A stretch of DNA of 64,000 nucleotides from Salimicrobium humidisoli. Lineage in GTDB: Bacteria > Bacillota > Bacilli > Bacillales > Halobacillaceae. Positions 54,930 through 63,372 of the stretch are shown here, one piece after another. Below the pieces are notes generated by a model, which worked only from the letters and a program-made list of their open reading frames with translations, was not told the DNA's origin and did no database searches. The stretch covers positions 1-64,000 of the forward strand of contig NZ_NSGH01000009.1 in the NCBI RefSeq assembly GCF_002295105.1, in the 5' to 3' direction. The position numbers and the translations under genes were made by a program. How positions within the stretch are numbered: the first letter of the stretch is position 1; each line of letters begins with the position of its first letter.

Positions 54930-55677
54930 CCACTTCCTTTGCGAGTTCTAAATAGACTTCGGCTCCGCGGGAACGGGGGTCATAGGTGATGATCGGTTCC
55001 CCGTAGCTCGGAGCTTCTCCGAGACGGACGTTTCGCGGTACTACTGCTTCATACACGCGATCCTGAAAATATTTCTTCACTTCCTCCATCACCTGGGAGG
55101 CCAGATTCGTCCGGGCGTCGAACATCGTAAGTACCACACCTTCGATAAGCAGCTGTTTGTTCAAATGCTTCTGTACCAGCCTGATGGTATTAAGCAGCTG
55201 ACTCAATCCTTCGAGGGCATAGTATTCACACTGGACAGGAATCATAACCGTATCGGACGCCGTGAGGGAGTTGAGGGTAAGCAGCCCAAGTGAAGGGGGG
55301 CAGTCGATGATGACGTAGTCATAATTCTCTTTGACTTCATCAAGAGCATTCTTCAGACGGACTTCCCGGGAAATAGTCGGGACCAGTTCGATTTCGGCCC
55401 CGGCCAGCTGAATAGTGGCGGGAATGACGTCGAGACGTTCCGTAGAGGTCTTCTTAAGAACGCTCGTTATGCTTACATCTTCGATAAGCACATTATAGAT
55501 GCACTCCTCCGTCTCCCCTTTTTCCACGCCTACTCCGCTCGTTGCGTTTCCCTGGGGGTCGATGTCGACGAGCAGAACGTTATATCCTAAATGCGCAAGA
55601 CCTGCACTCAAGTTCACCGAGGTCGTCGTCTTCCCGACGCCCCCTTTTTGATTTGCGATAGAAATGATCTTTCCCAT
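54904..55677 (-). CDS. soj: Chromosome-partitioning ATPase ParA (Soj)
   Basis: The start at 55677 is used (MGKIISIANQKGGVGKTTTS), with GGTGTTGAAGGA before it; 257 residues. Deviant Walker A KGGVGKTTT, DIDPQGNATSGVGVEKG, and DYVIIDCPPSLGLLTLNSL. It acts with Spo0J in origin segregation and control of DnaA. No N-terminal DNA-binding extension, as usual for chromosomal Soj. Confidence 0.96.
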   Translation of the reverse strand: MGKIISIANQKGGVGKTTTSVNLSAGLAHLGYNVLLVDIDPQGNATSGVGVEKGETEECIYNVLIEDVSITSVLKKTSTERLDVIPATIQLAGAEIELVPTISREVRLKNALDEVKENYDYVIIDCPPSLGLLTLNSLTASDTVMIPVQCEYYALEGLSQLLNTIRLVQKHLNKQLLIEGVVLTMFDARTNLASQVMEEVKKYFQDRVYEAVVPRNVRLGEAPSYGEPIITYDPRSRGAEVYLELAKEVVANGERVR

Positions 55678-55763
55678 TCCTTCAACACCTGCCATTTTCT
55701 AAAGAATACCACCGCTTTTTTGAAAACTACAGCTTTCGACGGGAAAGCATAGCTTGCGGAAAG

Positions 55764-56645
55764 TTATTGCTTATTTTTAGGAATTTTGATCGTCACCTGA
55801 TAATAATCGTCATAATCCTCTTCGTCGGTTTCTACATCGAGACCTGTATCCTTCACCATATCCAGAGACTGGCGGATCGTATTCATGGCGATTCTCATAT
55901 CTTTACTTACACCTTTGATTTTCGGTTTCTTTTTCTTCGGTGCAGGTTTTTTCTTTTCTTTCGGATCTTTCATTTCTGCAATCCGTTCTTCCGTCTGCTT
56001 CACATTCAGTCCTTCATCGATGATTTCCTGAAGCAGTTTTTCCATCTTGTCCGTATCCTTTAAAGCAATGAGAGCCCGGGCATGGCGCTCCGTAATATTT
56101 TTATCCAGTACGGCCTGCTGTACAGACTCCGGAAGTTTCAGCAGTCGAAGCTTGTTGGCGATGGCAGACTGACTCTTTCCGAGGCGCTGCGCCAGTGCTT
56201 CCTGAGTCAATTCGTGCATGTCGAGGAGCTTCCGGTAAGCCGTCGCCTCTTCGATGACCGAGAGTTCTTCCCTTTGCAGGTTCTCAATCAGAGCTACAGA
56301 AGCCGTCTGTGTATTCGTCATTTCGCGGATGATCGCAGGAATCGTTTCCCACCCCAAAGACTGGGAAGCGCGCCATCTCCGTTCCCCGGCAATCAGTTCA
56401 TATTCTCCGTCTTCGGTCTCCCGTACAACGATGGGCTGTATCATTCCATGCGTATGTAACGTCTGAGCCAGTTCGGCTATTTTTTCCGCACTAAAAACCG
56501 TCCGGGGCTGAAAGCGGTTCGGATGGATTTTGGCAATCGGAATCTGAAGAACTTCATCGGGATTATATGATTCTTTCTCCTGCTCCCGGTTTTCGGGCTC
56601 CGGCTTATCACCTAAACCGAACAAGCGGCTGAAAGGATGTAACAA
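55764..56645 (-). CDS. noc: Nucleoid occlusion protein
   Basis: 293 residues from a TTG start with AGGTGGTG upstream. The N-terminus [15 protein letters not shown] is the amphipathic membrane-targeting helix of Noc; ParB-type [20 protein letters not shown] and [23 protein letters not shown] follow; a Lys-rich linker is near 225-240. Blocks division over the nucleoid. A parS-like sequence lies 36 bp upstream of the start. Confidence 0.94.
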   Translation of the reverse strand: MLHPFSRLFGLGDKPEPENREQEKESYNPDEVLQIPIAKIHPNRFQPRTVFSAEKIAELAQTLHTHGMIQPIVVRETEDGEYELIAGERRWRASQSLGWETIPAIIREMTNTQTASVALIENLQREELSVIEEATAYRKLLDMHELTQEALAQRLGKSQSAIANKLRLLKLPESVQQAVLDKNITERHARALIALKDTDKMEKLLQEIIDEGLNVKQTEERIAEMKDPKEKKKPAPKKKKPKIKGVSKDMRIAMNTIRQSLDMVKDTGLDVETDEEDYDDYYQVTIKIPKNKQ

Positions 56646-56680
56646 AATCAGACACCACCTTTTTACGATCGCACATACGA

Positions 56681-56696
56681 TGTTTCACGTGAATCA
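56681..56696. promoter_or_regulatory. parS-like site upstream of noc
   Basis: TGTTTCACGTGAATCA differs from parS by one base. It may be a degenerate parS or an operator for noc. Confidence 0.6.
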
Positions 56697-56835
56697 TTAG
56701 GTACGTGAACATTTTCAAGTATAATGAAACTGCGTATGTTTTAGAGTCTTCATTTATTTTATCATAATTCACCCGTGAAAAGTATGAATTAAACGGATTC
56801 TTTAACGGGAATGAATCTCAGAAGGAGGAGTTTTT

Positions 56836-57885
56836 ATGAAAAAAAATATACCGATTTTTGACGGACACAACGACACGCTGCTGCATCTGCAGGATGGTCT
56901 CACCTCTTTTTTCCATGCTCTGGAGCATACACATATCGACTATGAACGCGCTGAAAAATCAGGGTTCGCGGGAGGATTTTTTGCGATGTACACTCCGAGT
57001 CCGGAAAGGGAAGAGAACCGGGAGGAGTTCATGAACGAAAACGGCTACAAATTCCCGCTCCCCGAGAAAATCACTCAGGCGGAAGCCCTGACTTTCACGC
57101 ACAAGCTCGCTTCCCAGCTCTTTCGTACGGAATATGAGAATCCCGATGCATTCCGGGTCGTCCGGAACGTAAAAGAACTGAAAGATTCCATCGATCAGGG
57201 AAAAATGGCCGGAATTTTTCACATAGAGGGAGCGGAAGCGATCGATTTATCCTTCGACTCCCTCTATGTCCTGTACGAAGCAGGTCTTCGTTCCATCGGA
57301 CCGGTGTGGAGCAGGAAAAACGACTTCGGGGAAGGAGTCCCTTTCTGTTATCCGTCTTCCCCCGATACGGGTGACGGTCTCACGGAGAAAGGGTTTGAAC
57401 TGCTGCATCACTGTAATCATCTCGGGATTATGGTAGATACGAGTCATCTGACGGAAAAAGGTTTCTGGAATGTCGCCCATGCGACGGTGGCACCTGTCGT
57501 AGCCACGCATTCGAACGTCCACTCCCTCTGTCCGAATGCCCGGAACCTGACGGACGAACAGATCAGGAAAATCGCTGATTCCGGCGGTGTGATCGGTATC
57601 AATTTCGCCGTAAACATGCTGCGGGCGGACGGTAAGTTCGACACGGACGTATCGATGGAGGAGATTATCGGTCATTTCCGATATATCGCCGATTTCGTCG
57701 GCGTGGACCACGTGGCGTTCGGTTCGGACTTCGACGGTACTACAATCCCGGATGTGCTTCAGGATGTAACCGGGAGCAGAAAAGTGCTGGAAGCTCTGGA
57801 AGAGGACGGGTTCACTGAAGAAGAACTGGAGAAGATCGCCTGGAAAAACTGGGTGCGCGTCCTTGAAGAGACGTGGAAAGACTGA
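56836..57885 (+). CDS. Membrane dipeptidase (M19 family)
   Basis: 349 residues. Metal ligands: DGHNDTLLHL at the N-terminus, IEGAEAIDL, VDTSHLTEKGF, VVATHSNVHSLCPNARNLTD and SDFDGTT. Renal-dipeptidase-like enzymes cleave dipeptides, including D-configured ones. No signal peptide, so cytoplasmic. It stands where rsmG would be expected next to noc. RBS AGAAGGAGGAG. Convergent with ddl. Confidence 0.93.
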   Translation: MKKNIPIFDGHNDTLLHLQDGLTSFFHALEHTHIDYERAEKSGFAGGFFAMYTPSPEREENREEFMNENGYKFPLPEKITQAEALTFTHKLASQLFRTEYENPDAFRVVRNVKELKDSIDQGKMAGIFHIEGAEAIDLSFDSLYVLYEAGLRSIGPVWSRKNDFGEGVPFCYPSSPDTGDGLTEKGFELLHHCNHLGIMVDTSHLTEKGFWNVAHATVAPVVATHSNVHSLCPNARNLTDEQIRKIADSGGVIGINFAVNMLRADGKFDTDVSMEEIIGHFRYIADFVGVDHVAFGSDFDGTTIPDVLQDVTGSRKVLEALEEDGFTEEELEKIAWKNWVRVLEETWKD

Positions 57886-57897
57886 GTGAACAAAGGA

Positions 57898-57930
57898 AAA
57901 GCCCGGGCCATCACAAGCTGCCCGGGCTTT
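57898..57930. terminator. Two-way terminator between dipeptidase and ddl
   Basis: AAAGCCCGGGC and GCCCGGGCTTT form a perfect 11-bp stem between the convergent genes. Confidence 0.88.
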
Positions 57931-57933
57931 CCG

Positions 57934-59034
57934 CTATTCCACCGTATTTTTCAACTGATTGTCGCGTTCGTATCTTTGGATTCCGAGCTGCAGAAGCTCA
58001 TCGATCAGCTTCGGATAAGGAATACCGCTTATATCCCAGAGTTTCGGATACATACTTATTTTCGTGAAGCCGGGGATCGTATTTATTTCATTGATGACGA
58101 GTTTCCCTTCTTCAGTAAGGAAGAAATCGACGCGGGCCATTCCTTCACACTCCAAAATTTCGAAAGCACGAACGGCAGCGGTACGGATTCTTTCTTTTTC
58201 GTTGTCCGTCAGTTGTGCCGGAAGCTGCAGGCCGGCTCCGCTTTCATCGATATATTTCGACTCATAGGAATAAAAGTCTCCGGCCGGGATAATTTCTCCG
58301 ATCTGGGAGGCTTTCGGCTGTTCGTTACCGAGGATGGCACATTCAAGCTCTCTGCCGTCCACATTTTCTTCAATCAAAACTTTTTTATCGTACAGAAAGG
58401 CTTCCGACAAAGCTTTTTCAAACTCTTCTTCTGTTTTCACCTTACTTACTCCGACCGAGGAGCCCTGACTGGCAGGCTTAATGAAGAACGGCGTACCGAG
58501 AGTACGGGCGGCCTTGTTGAAAGTAACGTCTTCTCTGTGCTGTTTCCGGAGCGTCAGGGATTTTGCGACCTCAAGTCCCCCTTCGCGCAGCAGACGTTTG
58601 GCCACATCTTTGTCCATACATACGGCCGAGCCGAGAATGTCCGGACCGACATACGGGAGATTGGCGATTCTGAGCATTCCCTGGATGCTTCCGTCCTCCC
58701 CTAGTGTCCCGTGCAAAATCGGAAATACGACGTCCAGCTGCTCCAGCGCCTCCGATTTCGACACCTGAAGAACCTGACCTTCTTCCCGGCCCGGCACAAG
58801 CGCCACCGCTTCATCCGAATGGTGAAGGCGGATATTGGCAGGGTCGTCTTCATTTTCCAGATAATTGTTTACGTCATTCACGTGCCAGTTCCCCTGCTTA
58901 TCGATACCGATCAGCGTTACGTCATACTTCTCTTTGTCGATGGCGTCCACGACGTTTTTCGCAGACTGCAGGGAGACTTCATGCTCGGCAGACTTTCCGC
59001 CGAATACGATTCCTACTCTTTGTTTATCACTCAT
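57934..59034 (-). CDS. ddl: D-alanine--D-alanine ligase
   Basis: 366 residues, ATP-grasp. KQRVGIVFGGKSAEHEVSLQ at the start, SAVCMDKDVAKRLLREGGL, FIKPASQGSSVGVSKVKTEE and EINTIPGFTKISMYPKLWDI near the end. Makes D-Ala-D-Ala for peptidoglycan. The binding-site residues are those of ordinary Ddl (Lys-Tyr region not clearly D-Lac type). Single gene; promoter region 59035-59110. Confidence 0.95.
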   Translation of the reverse strand: MSDKQRVGIVFGGKSAEHEVSLQSAKNVVDAIDKEKYDVTLIGIDKQGNWHVNDVNNYLENEDDPANIRLHHSDEAVALVPGREEGQVLQVSKSEALEQLDVVFPILHGTLGEDGSIQGMLRIANLPYVGPDILGSAVCMDKDVAKRLLREGGLEVAKSLTLRKQHREDVTFNKAARTLGTPFFIKPASQGSSVGVSKVKTEEEFEKALSEAFLYDKKVLIEENVDGRELECAILGNEQPKASQIGEIIPAGDFYSYESKYIDESGAGLQLPAQLTDNEKERIRTAAVRAFEILECEGMARVDFFLTEEGKLVINEINTIPGFTKISMYPKLWDISGIPYPKLIDELLQLGIQRYERDNQLKNTVE

Positions 59035-59224
59035 ACTTTAATCACTCCATCTGTTCGTTCATTCTGTACCAATTATACACATTTCTGCCGTTCTGTGACG
59101 AAAGTTTTCTTAAATTAACGTGTGCAGCAGCCGGCAGAATTTTAAATTTCTCCCCTTTTCCCTGTCGTTCCCCTCCCCTTTCAAGTAAAATAAAACACAC
59201 ATTACCAACGGGGAGGGTTTTTAC

Positions 59225-59959
59225 ATGCTGAAACAGAATGATGTGAATATCTGTACTCCCGTCACAGGACAGACGATGGAAGAAGTGACGGAAGAAGTGC
59301 GTGCCATTGTACCGAAGAATCCGGATCTTTTCGAATGGAGAGCCGATTACTTCCGGAATCTTGCAGATACGGAACACGTTCTCGAAACTCTTGAAACGAT
59401 CGGAGAAGTGAAGAAGGATATCCCGCTTCTGTTCACCATCCGTGACCAGAAAGAAGGAGGAGACCAGACCGATATCGATCAGTCGCACAAAGTGGAACTG
59501 CTCGAACGTGTAGCTGCCAACTCCCACGTCTCTCTTCTCGATTTTGAACTCAGACAGCCCGGGGAGGATGTTGAACGTGTAAAAGAAGCGGCGTCTTCGA
59601 ACAACAAGCAGCTTATTCTATCCTTCCACGATTTCGATTCCACCCCCTCCTCCGAAGAAATGCACGACATTCTTCGGGAGGCAGAGAAGAAAGGTGCAGA
59701 TTACGCGAAACTGGCCGTCACTCCGGAGAATAAACAGGATGTTCTCCGTCTTCTTACCGTGACGGAAGGAGCAAAACGTTCCCTCGGCATACCGGTCATT
59801 ACGATGGCGATGGGCGGACTCGGCACCGTGACCCGGATGTTTGCGTGGTATTTCGGTTCCGTCATCACGTACGCTGTAGGAGAACACGCCTCGGCGCCGG
59901 GCCAGATACCGATAGAAGAACTGGACAAAACGATTGCTCAGCTGCGCAAATATCAGTAG
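59225..59959 (+). CDS. aroD: 3-Dehydroquinate dehydratase, type I
   Basis: 244 residues. FEWRADYFRN, the catalytic His region LILSFHDFDSTPSSEEMHDI and the Schiff-base Lys in DYAKLAVTPENKQDVLRLL are clear; the C-terminus holds SVITYAVGEHASAPGQIPIE. Third step of the shikimate pathway. RBS ACGGGGAGGG. Followed 17 bp later by aroK, an operon. Confidence 0.95.
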   Translation: MLKQNDVNICTPVTGQTMEEVTEEVRAIVPKNPDLFEWRADYFRNLADTEHVLETLETIGEVKKDIPLLFTIRDQKEGGDQTDIDQSHKVELLERVAANSHVSLLDFELRQPGEDVERVKEAASSNNKQLILSFHDFDSTPSSEEMHDILREAEKKGADYAKLAVTPENKQDVLRLLTVTEGAKRSLGIPVITMAMGGLGTVTRMFAWYFGSVITYAVGEHASAPGQIPIEELDKTIAQLRKYQ

Positions 59960-59976
59960 GCAGGGAGAGTTTCACT

Positions 59977-60486
59977 ATGGAAAAAAGCATTGCCATCATC
60001 GGATTCATGGGAGTCGGTAAGACGACGGTCGGTTCCCTTCTCAGTGAAAAATTGAACCGCACGTTCATTGACGTCGATAAAGAAATCGAGCGGTATCACG
60101 ATATGAAAATCCGCGACATATTCACGGCGTACGGGGAAAAAATGTTCCGCGATGAAGAAAAGAAATTCATCTCTTACTATGCAAAACAGCCCGGTACTAT
60201 ACTCTCTCTCGGAGGGGGCGCTTTTCTGCAGGAAGAGATCAAAGACGTGTGTATGGCACAATGTCACGTAGTATTTCTCGATATTTCCTGGGAAATATGG
60301 AAAAGCAGGATAGACGAACTGATGGAAGACCGTCCTGTCCTCCGTAATAAAACGACAGAAGAAATCCGTCAGCTGTTCGAGGAAAGAAAATCCGTGTATC
60401 GCGACCACCACGAACGGTTTCTTACGGACGGTTATACCGAAGAACAGGTCGCCGATGTCATTATCGAGCGATTATCCCTGACATGA
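59977..60486 (+). CDS. aroK: Shikimate kinase
   Basis: The start at 59977 (MEKSIAIIGFMGVGKTTVGS) is preceded by GGCAGGGAGAG; 169 residues. P-loop GFMGVGKTT, FIDVDKEIERYHDMKIRDIF, and ILSLGGGAFLQEEIKDVCM for shikimate binding. A longer open frame upstream overlaps aroD and is not used. Phosphorylates shikimate; two steps beyond aroD. Confidence 0.92.
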   Translation: MEKSIAIIGFMGVGKTTVGSLLSEKLNRTFIDVDKEIERYHDMKIRDIFTAYGEKMFRDEEKKFISYYAKQPGTILSLGGGAFLQEEIKDVCMAQCHVVFLDISWEIWKSRIDELMEDRPVLRNKTTEEIRQLFEERKSVYRDHHERFLTDGYTEEQVADVIIERLSLT

Positions 60487-60487
60487 A

Positions 60488-60524
60488 AAAAGCCGGTACG
60501 AGTTCAGAACTCGTACCGGCTTTT
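60488..60524. terminator. Two-way terminator after aroK
   Basis: A perfect 17-bp stem (AAAAGCCGGTACGAGTT with its complement) around CAG, between aroK and the convergent acetyltransferase gene. Confidence 0.9.
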
Positions 60525-60526
60525 CC

Positions 60527-61060
60527 CTATTTATCGGAGCGGTCCGCCCAGATCATGCCGTACATGTAGGTATCCCTGAACTCTCCGTCATGGAGAACCT
60601 CATGACGTAACGCACCTTCATATCGGAGCCCGACTTTCTTCATTACCTGCTGGGAAGGGATATTATCCGCCATGGCCCTCCCCCACATACGTTCAAGTTC
60701 AAGCTCATCGAATCCGAAGTCCGCAATACGGCGGGCCGCTTCCGAAGCGTACCCTTTTCCCCAGAATGGCTGTCCCACCCAATAGGCGAGCTCGCCGTTT
60801 TTATGTTTCCGGTTCACCCTGAGCGTCATCGTACCTGTAAGCTCTCCGCTTTTCTTTTCGATTATTGCAAGAGGGTACGCCGTGCCTTCTTCTATCGCTT
60901 CTTCATGCGTGGCAATCCACGTTTCGGCGTGCTCCACCGTATATGGATGCGGCACGAAGGTCCTCCGGGCGATTTCCTCATCATTCGCCAGTTCAGCTGC
61001 CGGCTCTGCATCCGTCGCTCGGTATGGACGCAGAGTCAGTCGTGCGGATTCCAGTTGCAT
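60527..61060 (-). CDS. GNAT-family N-acetyltransferase (RimJ/RimL type)
   Basis: 177 residues. LESARLTLRPYRATDAEPAA at the start, AYWVGQPFWGKGYASEAARR holds the acetyl-CoA motif, and ELERMWGRAMADNIPSQQVM then KVGLRYEGALR ends the fold. Substrate may be ribosomal protein N-termini or small amines. Single gene; RBS GAGGGGGGAAGG. Confidence 0.9.
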   Translation of the reverse strand: MQLESARLTLRPYRATDAEPAAELANDEEIARRTFVPHPYTVEHAETWIATHEEAIEEGTAYPLAIIEKKSGELTGTMTLRVNRKHKNGELAYWVGQPFWGKGYASEAARRIADFGFDELELERMWGRAMADNIPSQQVMKKVGLRYEGALRHEVLHDGEFRDTYMYGMIWADRSDK

Positions 61061-61223
61061 ATCCTTCCCCCCTCTTATAAAAGTTACCGTTCATCTTATC
61101 GCACACGGACAAATTATGAAAGGGGAGTTTGATTTTTTTTACAGGTGGAATGGTGGAATAGAGAAAGCGTAACTGCGGACTATCACTATAAATCATTAAC
61201 TTATATAGAAGGAGGATCTTAAC

Positions 61224-62093
61224 ATGGAACGTTTTGATCGACAGACAGAAGGACAGCCGAAGCAGGGACAATCGCATCAGCCCGGCGTGGAAGGGAAAAT
61301 GGACCCGAAACCGCTCCACGCGGATGAAGATTACCGCAGCGGTGACAAACTGAAAGGTAAAGTCGCTCTTATTACAGGAGCCGACAGCGGCATCGGCCGC
61401 TCCGTAGCTATCGGTTATGCCAAAGAAGGTGCCGACGTAGCCATCTCTTATCTGGAAGAACACCAGGACGCCGAAGATACTGCAAAACTTATCGAAGCGG
61501 AAGGTCAAAAAGCACTTCTTCTTCCGGGAGACATCGGTGATGAAACGCACTGTAAAAATATCGTCGAAAAAACCGTCAGCGAGTTCGGAAAACTGGATGT
61601 GCTCGTAAACAATGCGGCGGAGCAGCATCCGACGGACGACCTGCTTAATATTTCGGCAGAACAGCTGGAGCAGACGTTCCGGACGAATATCTTCTCCATG
61701 TTCCATCTGACGAAAGCGGCCATCCCTCACCTGGAGAGAGGAAGCTCTATTATCAATACGGCTTCCATCAACCCGTATACAGGGAACCCTCAGCTCGTGG
61801 ACTATACTTCTTCGAAAGGTGCCGTCGTAGCGTTCACCCGTTCCATGGCACAGCAGCTCGTGAGTAAAGGGATACGCGTAAACGGAGTAGCCCCGGGACC
61901 AATCTGGACACCGTTGATCCCTGCCACATTTGATGAGGATAAAGTGGAACAGTTCGGTACGAATACACCGATGGGACGTCCGGGTCAGCCGGTGGAACAC
62001 GTCGGCAGCTATGTCCTGCTCGCATCCGACGATTCGACATACATGACCGGCCAGTTCATCCACATCAACGGCGGCCTCTTCATGTCCAGCTAA
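61224..62093 (+). CDS. Short-chain dehydrogenase/reductase
   Basis: 289 residues. An extended polar N-terminus (about 45 residues, QTEGQPKQGQSHQPG) precedes the Rossmann motif ITGADSGIGRSVAIGYAKEG; active site Tyr-Lys in LVDYTSSKGAVVAF and VNGVAPGPIWTPLIP follow. This N-terminal extension is typical of the YhdF/YhxC group of general-stress SDRs. Substrate unknown. RBS GAAGGAGGATC. Confidence 0.92.
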   Translation: MERFDRQTEGQPKQGQSHQPGVEGKMDPKPLHADEDYRSGDKLKGKVALITGADSGIGRSVAIGYAKEGADVAISYLEEHQDAEDTAKLIEAEGQKALLLPGDIGDETHCKNIVEKTVSEFGKLDVLVNNAAEQHPTDDLLNISAEQLEQTFRTNIFSMFHLTKAAIPHLERGSSIINTASINPYTGNPQLVDYTSSKGAVVAFTRSMAQQLVSKGIRVNGVAPGPIWTPLIPATFDEDKVEQFGTNTPMGRPGQPVEHVGSYVLLASDDSTYMTGQFIHINGGLFMSS

Positions 62094-62102
62094 AAGTGGA
62101 AA

Positions 62103-62440
62103 AACTAAAAGTGGAGCTGACCGTTCAGAAACGAAGGCGCAGGCAGACGGACGGTCAAAAAGTGATTTTTCTTTTTGCCGGGCCGGGCTGCCTGGGTCCC
62201 AAGTTTCTGGTCAGCGAAACTGGATAAACTAAAAGTGGAGCCAGACGGGAGAAGCGGGGACATAAGCAGAATCACCCGGGGTCGGTGGTTTTTCCGAACC
62301 AGGTGAGACTGCTTATGGACGGAGCTTCTGGCTGGCGCAACTGGATAAAACTAAATGTGGAGCTGACCGTTTAGAAACAGAGGCGTAAGCAGGAAGAATT
62401 TTTGATCCGACTGCTTGCGTCCTTTTTGTTAAAAGATTTT
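62103..62440. repeat. Three tandem palindromic repeats
   Basis: Units begin with ACTAAAAGTGGAGC or ACTAAATGTGGAGC near 62106, 62229 and 62353. The first two end with CTGGATAAA and are long hairpins: unit 1 pairs GCTGACC/GGTCAGC, CAGAAAC/GTTTCTG and CAGGCAG/CTGCCTG; unit 2 pairs AGAAGC/GCTTCT and CATAAGCAG/CTGCTTATG. Unit 3 ends in a terminator-like stem, GCGTAAGCAG/CTGCTTGCGT then CC and TTTTTG. Fills 62094-62457; no gene. Confidence 0.75.
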
Positions 62441-62460
62441 TCGTTGAGAGGAGATCCGTG

Positions 62461-63282
62461 ATGCCGGAAGGACCAGAAATACGGAAAGCCGCTGACGCGG
62501 TGGAGAAAGCCCTGAAAGACAGGGAAGTCCTCGATATCTCTTTCGCTTTTGAAACGCTTGAAGGATATGAGGATATTTTGACCGGGGCGACCGTAACCGG
62601 TGTAGATACGAAAGGAAAAGCGATGCTTACCCGCTTTGACAATGGGTACACCATCTATTCCCACAACCAGCTGTACGGGAAATGGATGATCAGGAATGCC
62701 TACAACTACCCGAAGACGAATCGTCAGCTCCGACTGGCGATTCATAACGAAAAAAAGTCCGCTCTTTTATACAGCGCTTCGGACATCGAAGTGTTGAGAG
62801 ACGAAGAAGTACCTGATCATCCTTTCATAAGGAAAGTCGGACCGGACATTTTATCTGAGACTGTGACTAAGGAACAACTTAGAGAACGGTACACGAGCAG
62901 ACGTTTCTTCAGAAGGAGATGGACCACCCTGCTTCTGGATCAGTCTTTCGTAGCCGGTATCGGAAACTACTTACGGAGTGAGATTCTTTTTCTCGCAGGT
63001 ATCCACCCTTCCCTGAGACCCACGGACTCCACGCCACAGCAGATCGAAAAAGCGGCAGAGGCTACGATCACCCTTATGGAACAATCCTACCGCTACAAAG
63101 GGATAACCGTCGATCCAGATATTGCAGAACGGATGAAAGCGGAAGGAAAAGCACGGAACCAGTATCGGCACTGGGTATTCCGTCGTTCGTTTCAGCCGTG
63201 TCACATATGCCGGACGAAAATAGAAAAAATAGAAGCCGGCAACCGCCGACTGTACTACTGCCCTACGTGTCAGGCACTTTAA
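62461..63282 (+). CDS. nei: Endonuclease VIII-like DNA glycosylase
   Basis: 273 residues starting MPEGPEIRKAADAVEKALKD; the exposed N-terminal Pro and next Glu are the catalytic pair. The middle has LLLDQSFVAGIGNYLRSEIL (helix-two-turn-helix) and the C-terminus a zinc finger CHICRTKIEK..YYCPTCQ. It excises oxidised pyrimidines and nicks the strand. Start at 62461, not the GTG before, so that Pro is residue 2. MutM is the nearest alternative, but the PEGPEIR start fits Nei. Confidence 0.88.
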   Translation: MPEGPEIRKAADAVEKALKDREVLDISFAFETLEGYEDILTGATVTGVDTKGKAMLTRFDNGYTIYSHNQLYGKWMIRNAYNYPKTNRQLRLAIHNEKKSALLYSASDIEVLRDEEVPDHPFIRKVGPDILSETVTKEQLRERYTSRRFFRRRWTTLLLDQSFVAGIGNYLRSEILFLAGIHPSLRPTDSTPQQIEKAAEATITLMEQSYRYKGITVDPDIAERMKAEGKARNQYRHWVFRRSFQPCHICRTKIEKIEAGNRRLYYCPTCQAL

Positions 63283-63372
63283 TATTGAAAAGTTTCCCTC
63301 TTTCTTCATGTTTAACTTTGGAAGTTCAGGGATATATTGTCTCCAATACCAGAAAAGGAGTGAGATAACAAC

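Noticed and set aside
59845-60486. Longer aroK frame starting inside aroD
   Set aside because: The N-terminal extension is aroD sequence in another frame; the ATG at 59977 has its own ribosome binding site and a canonical start.
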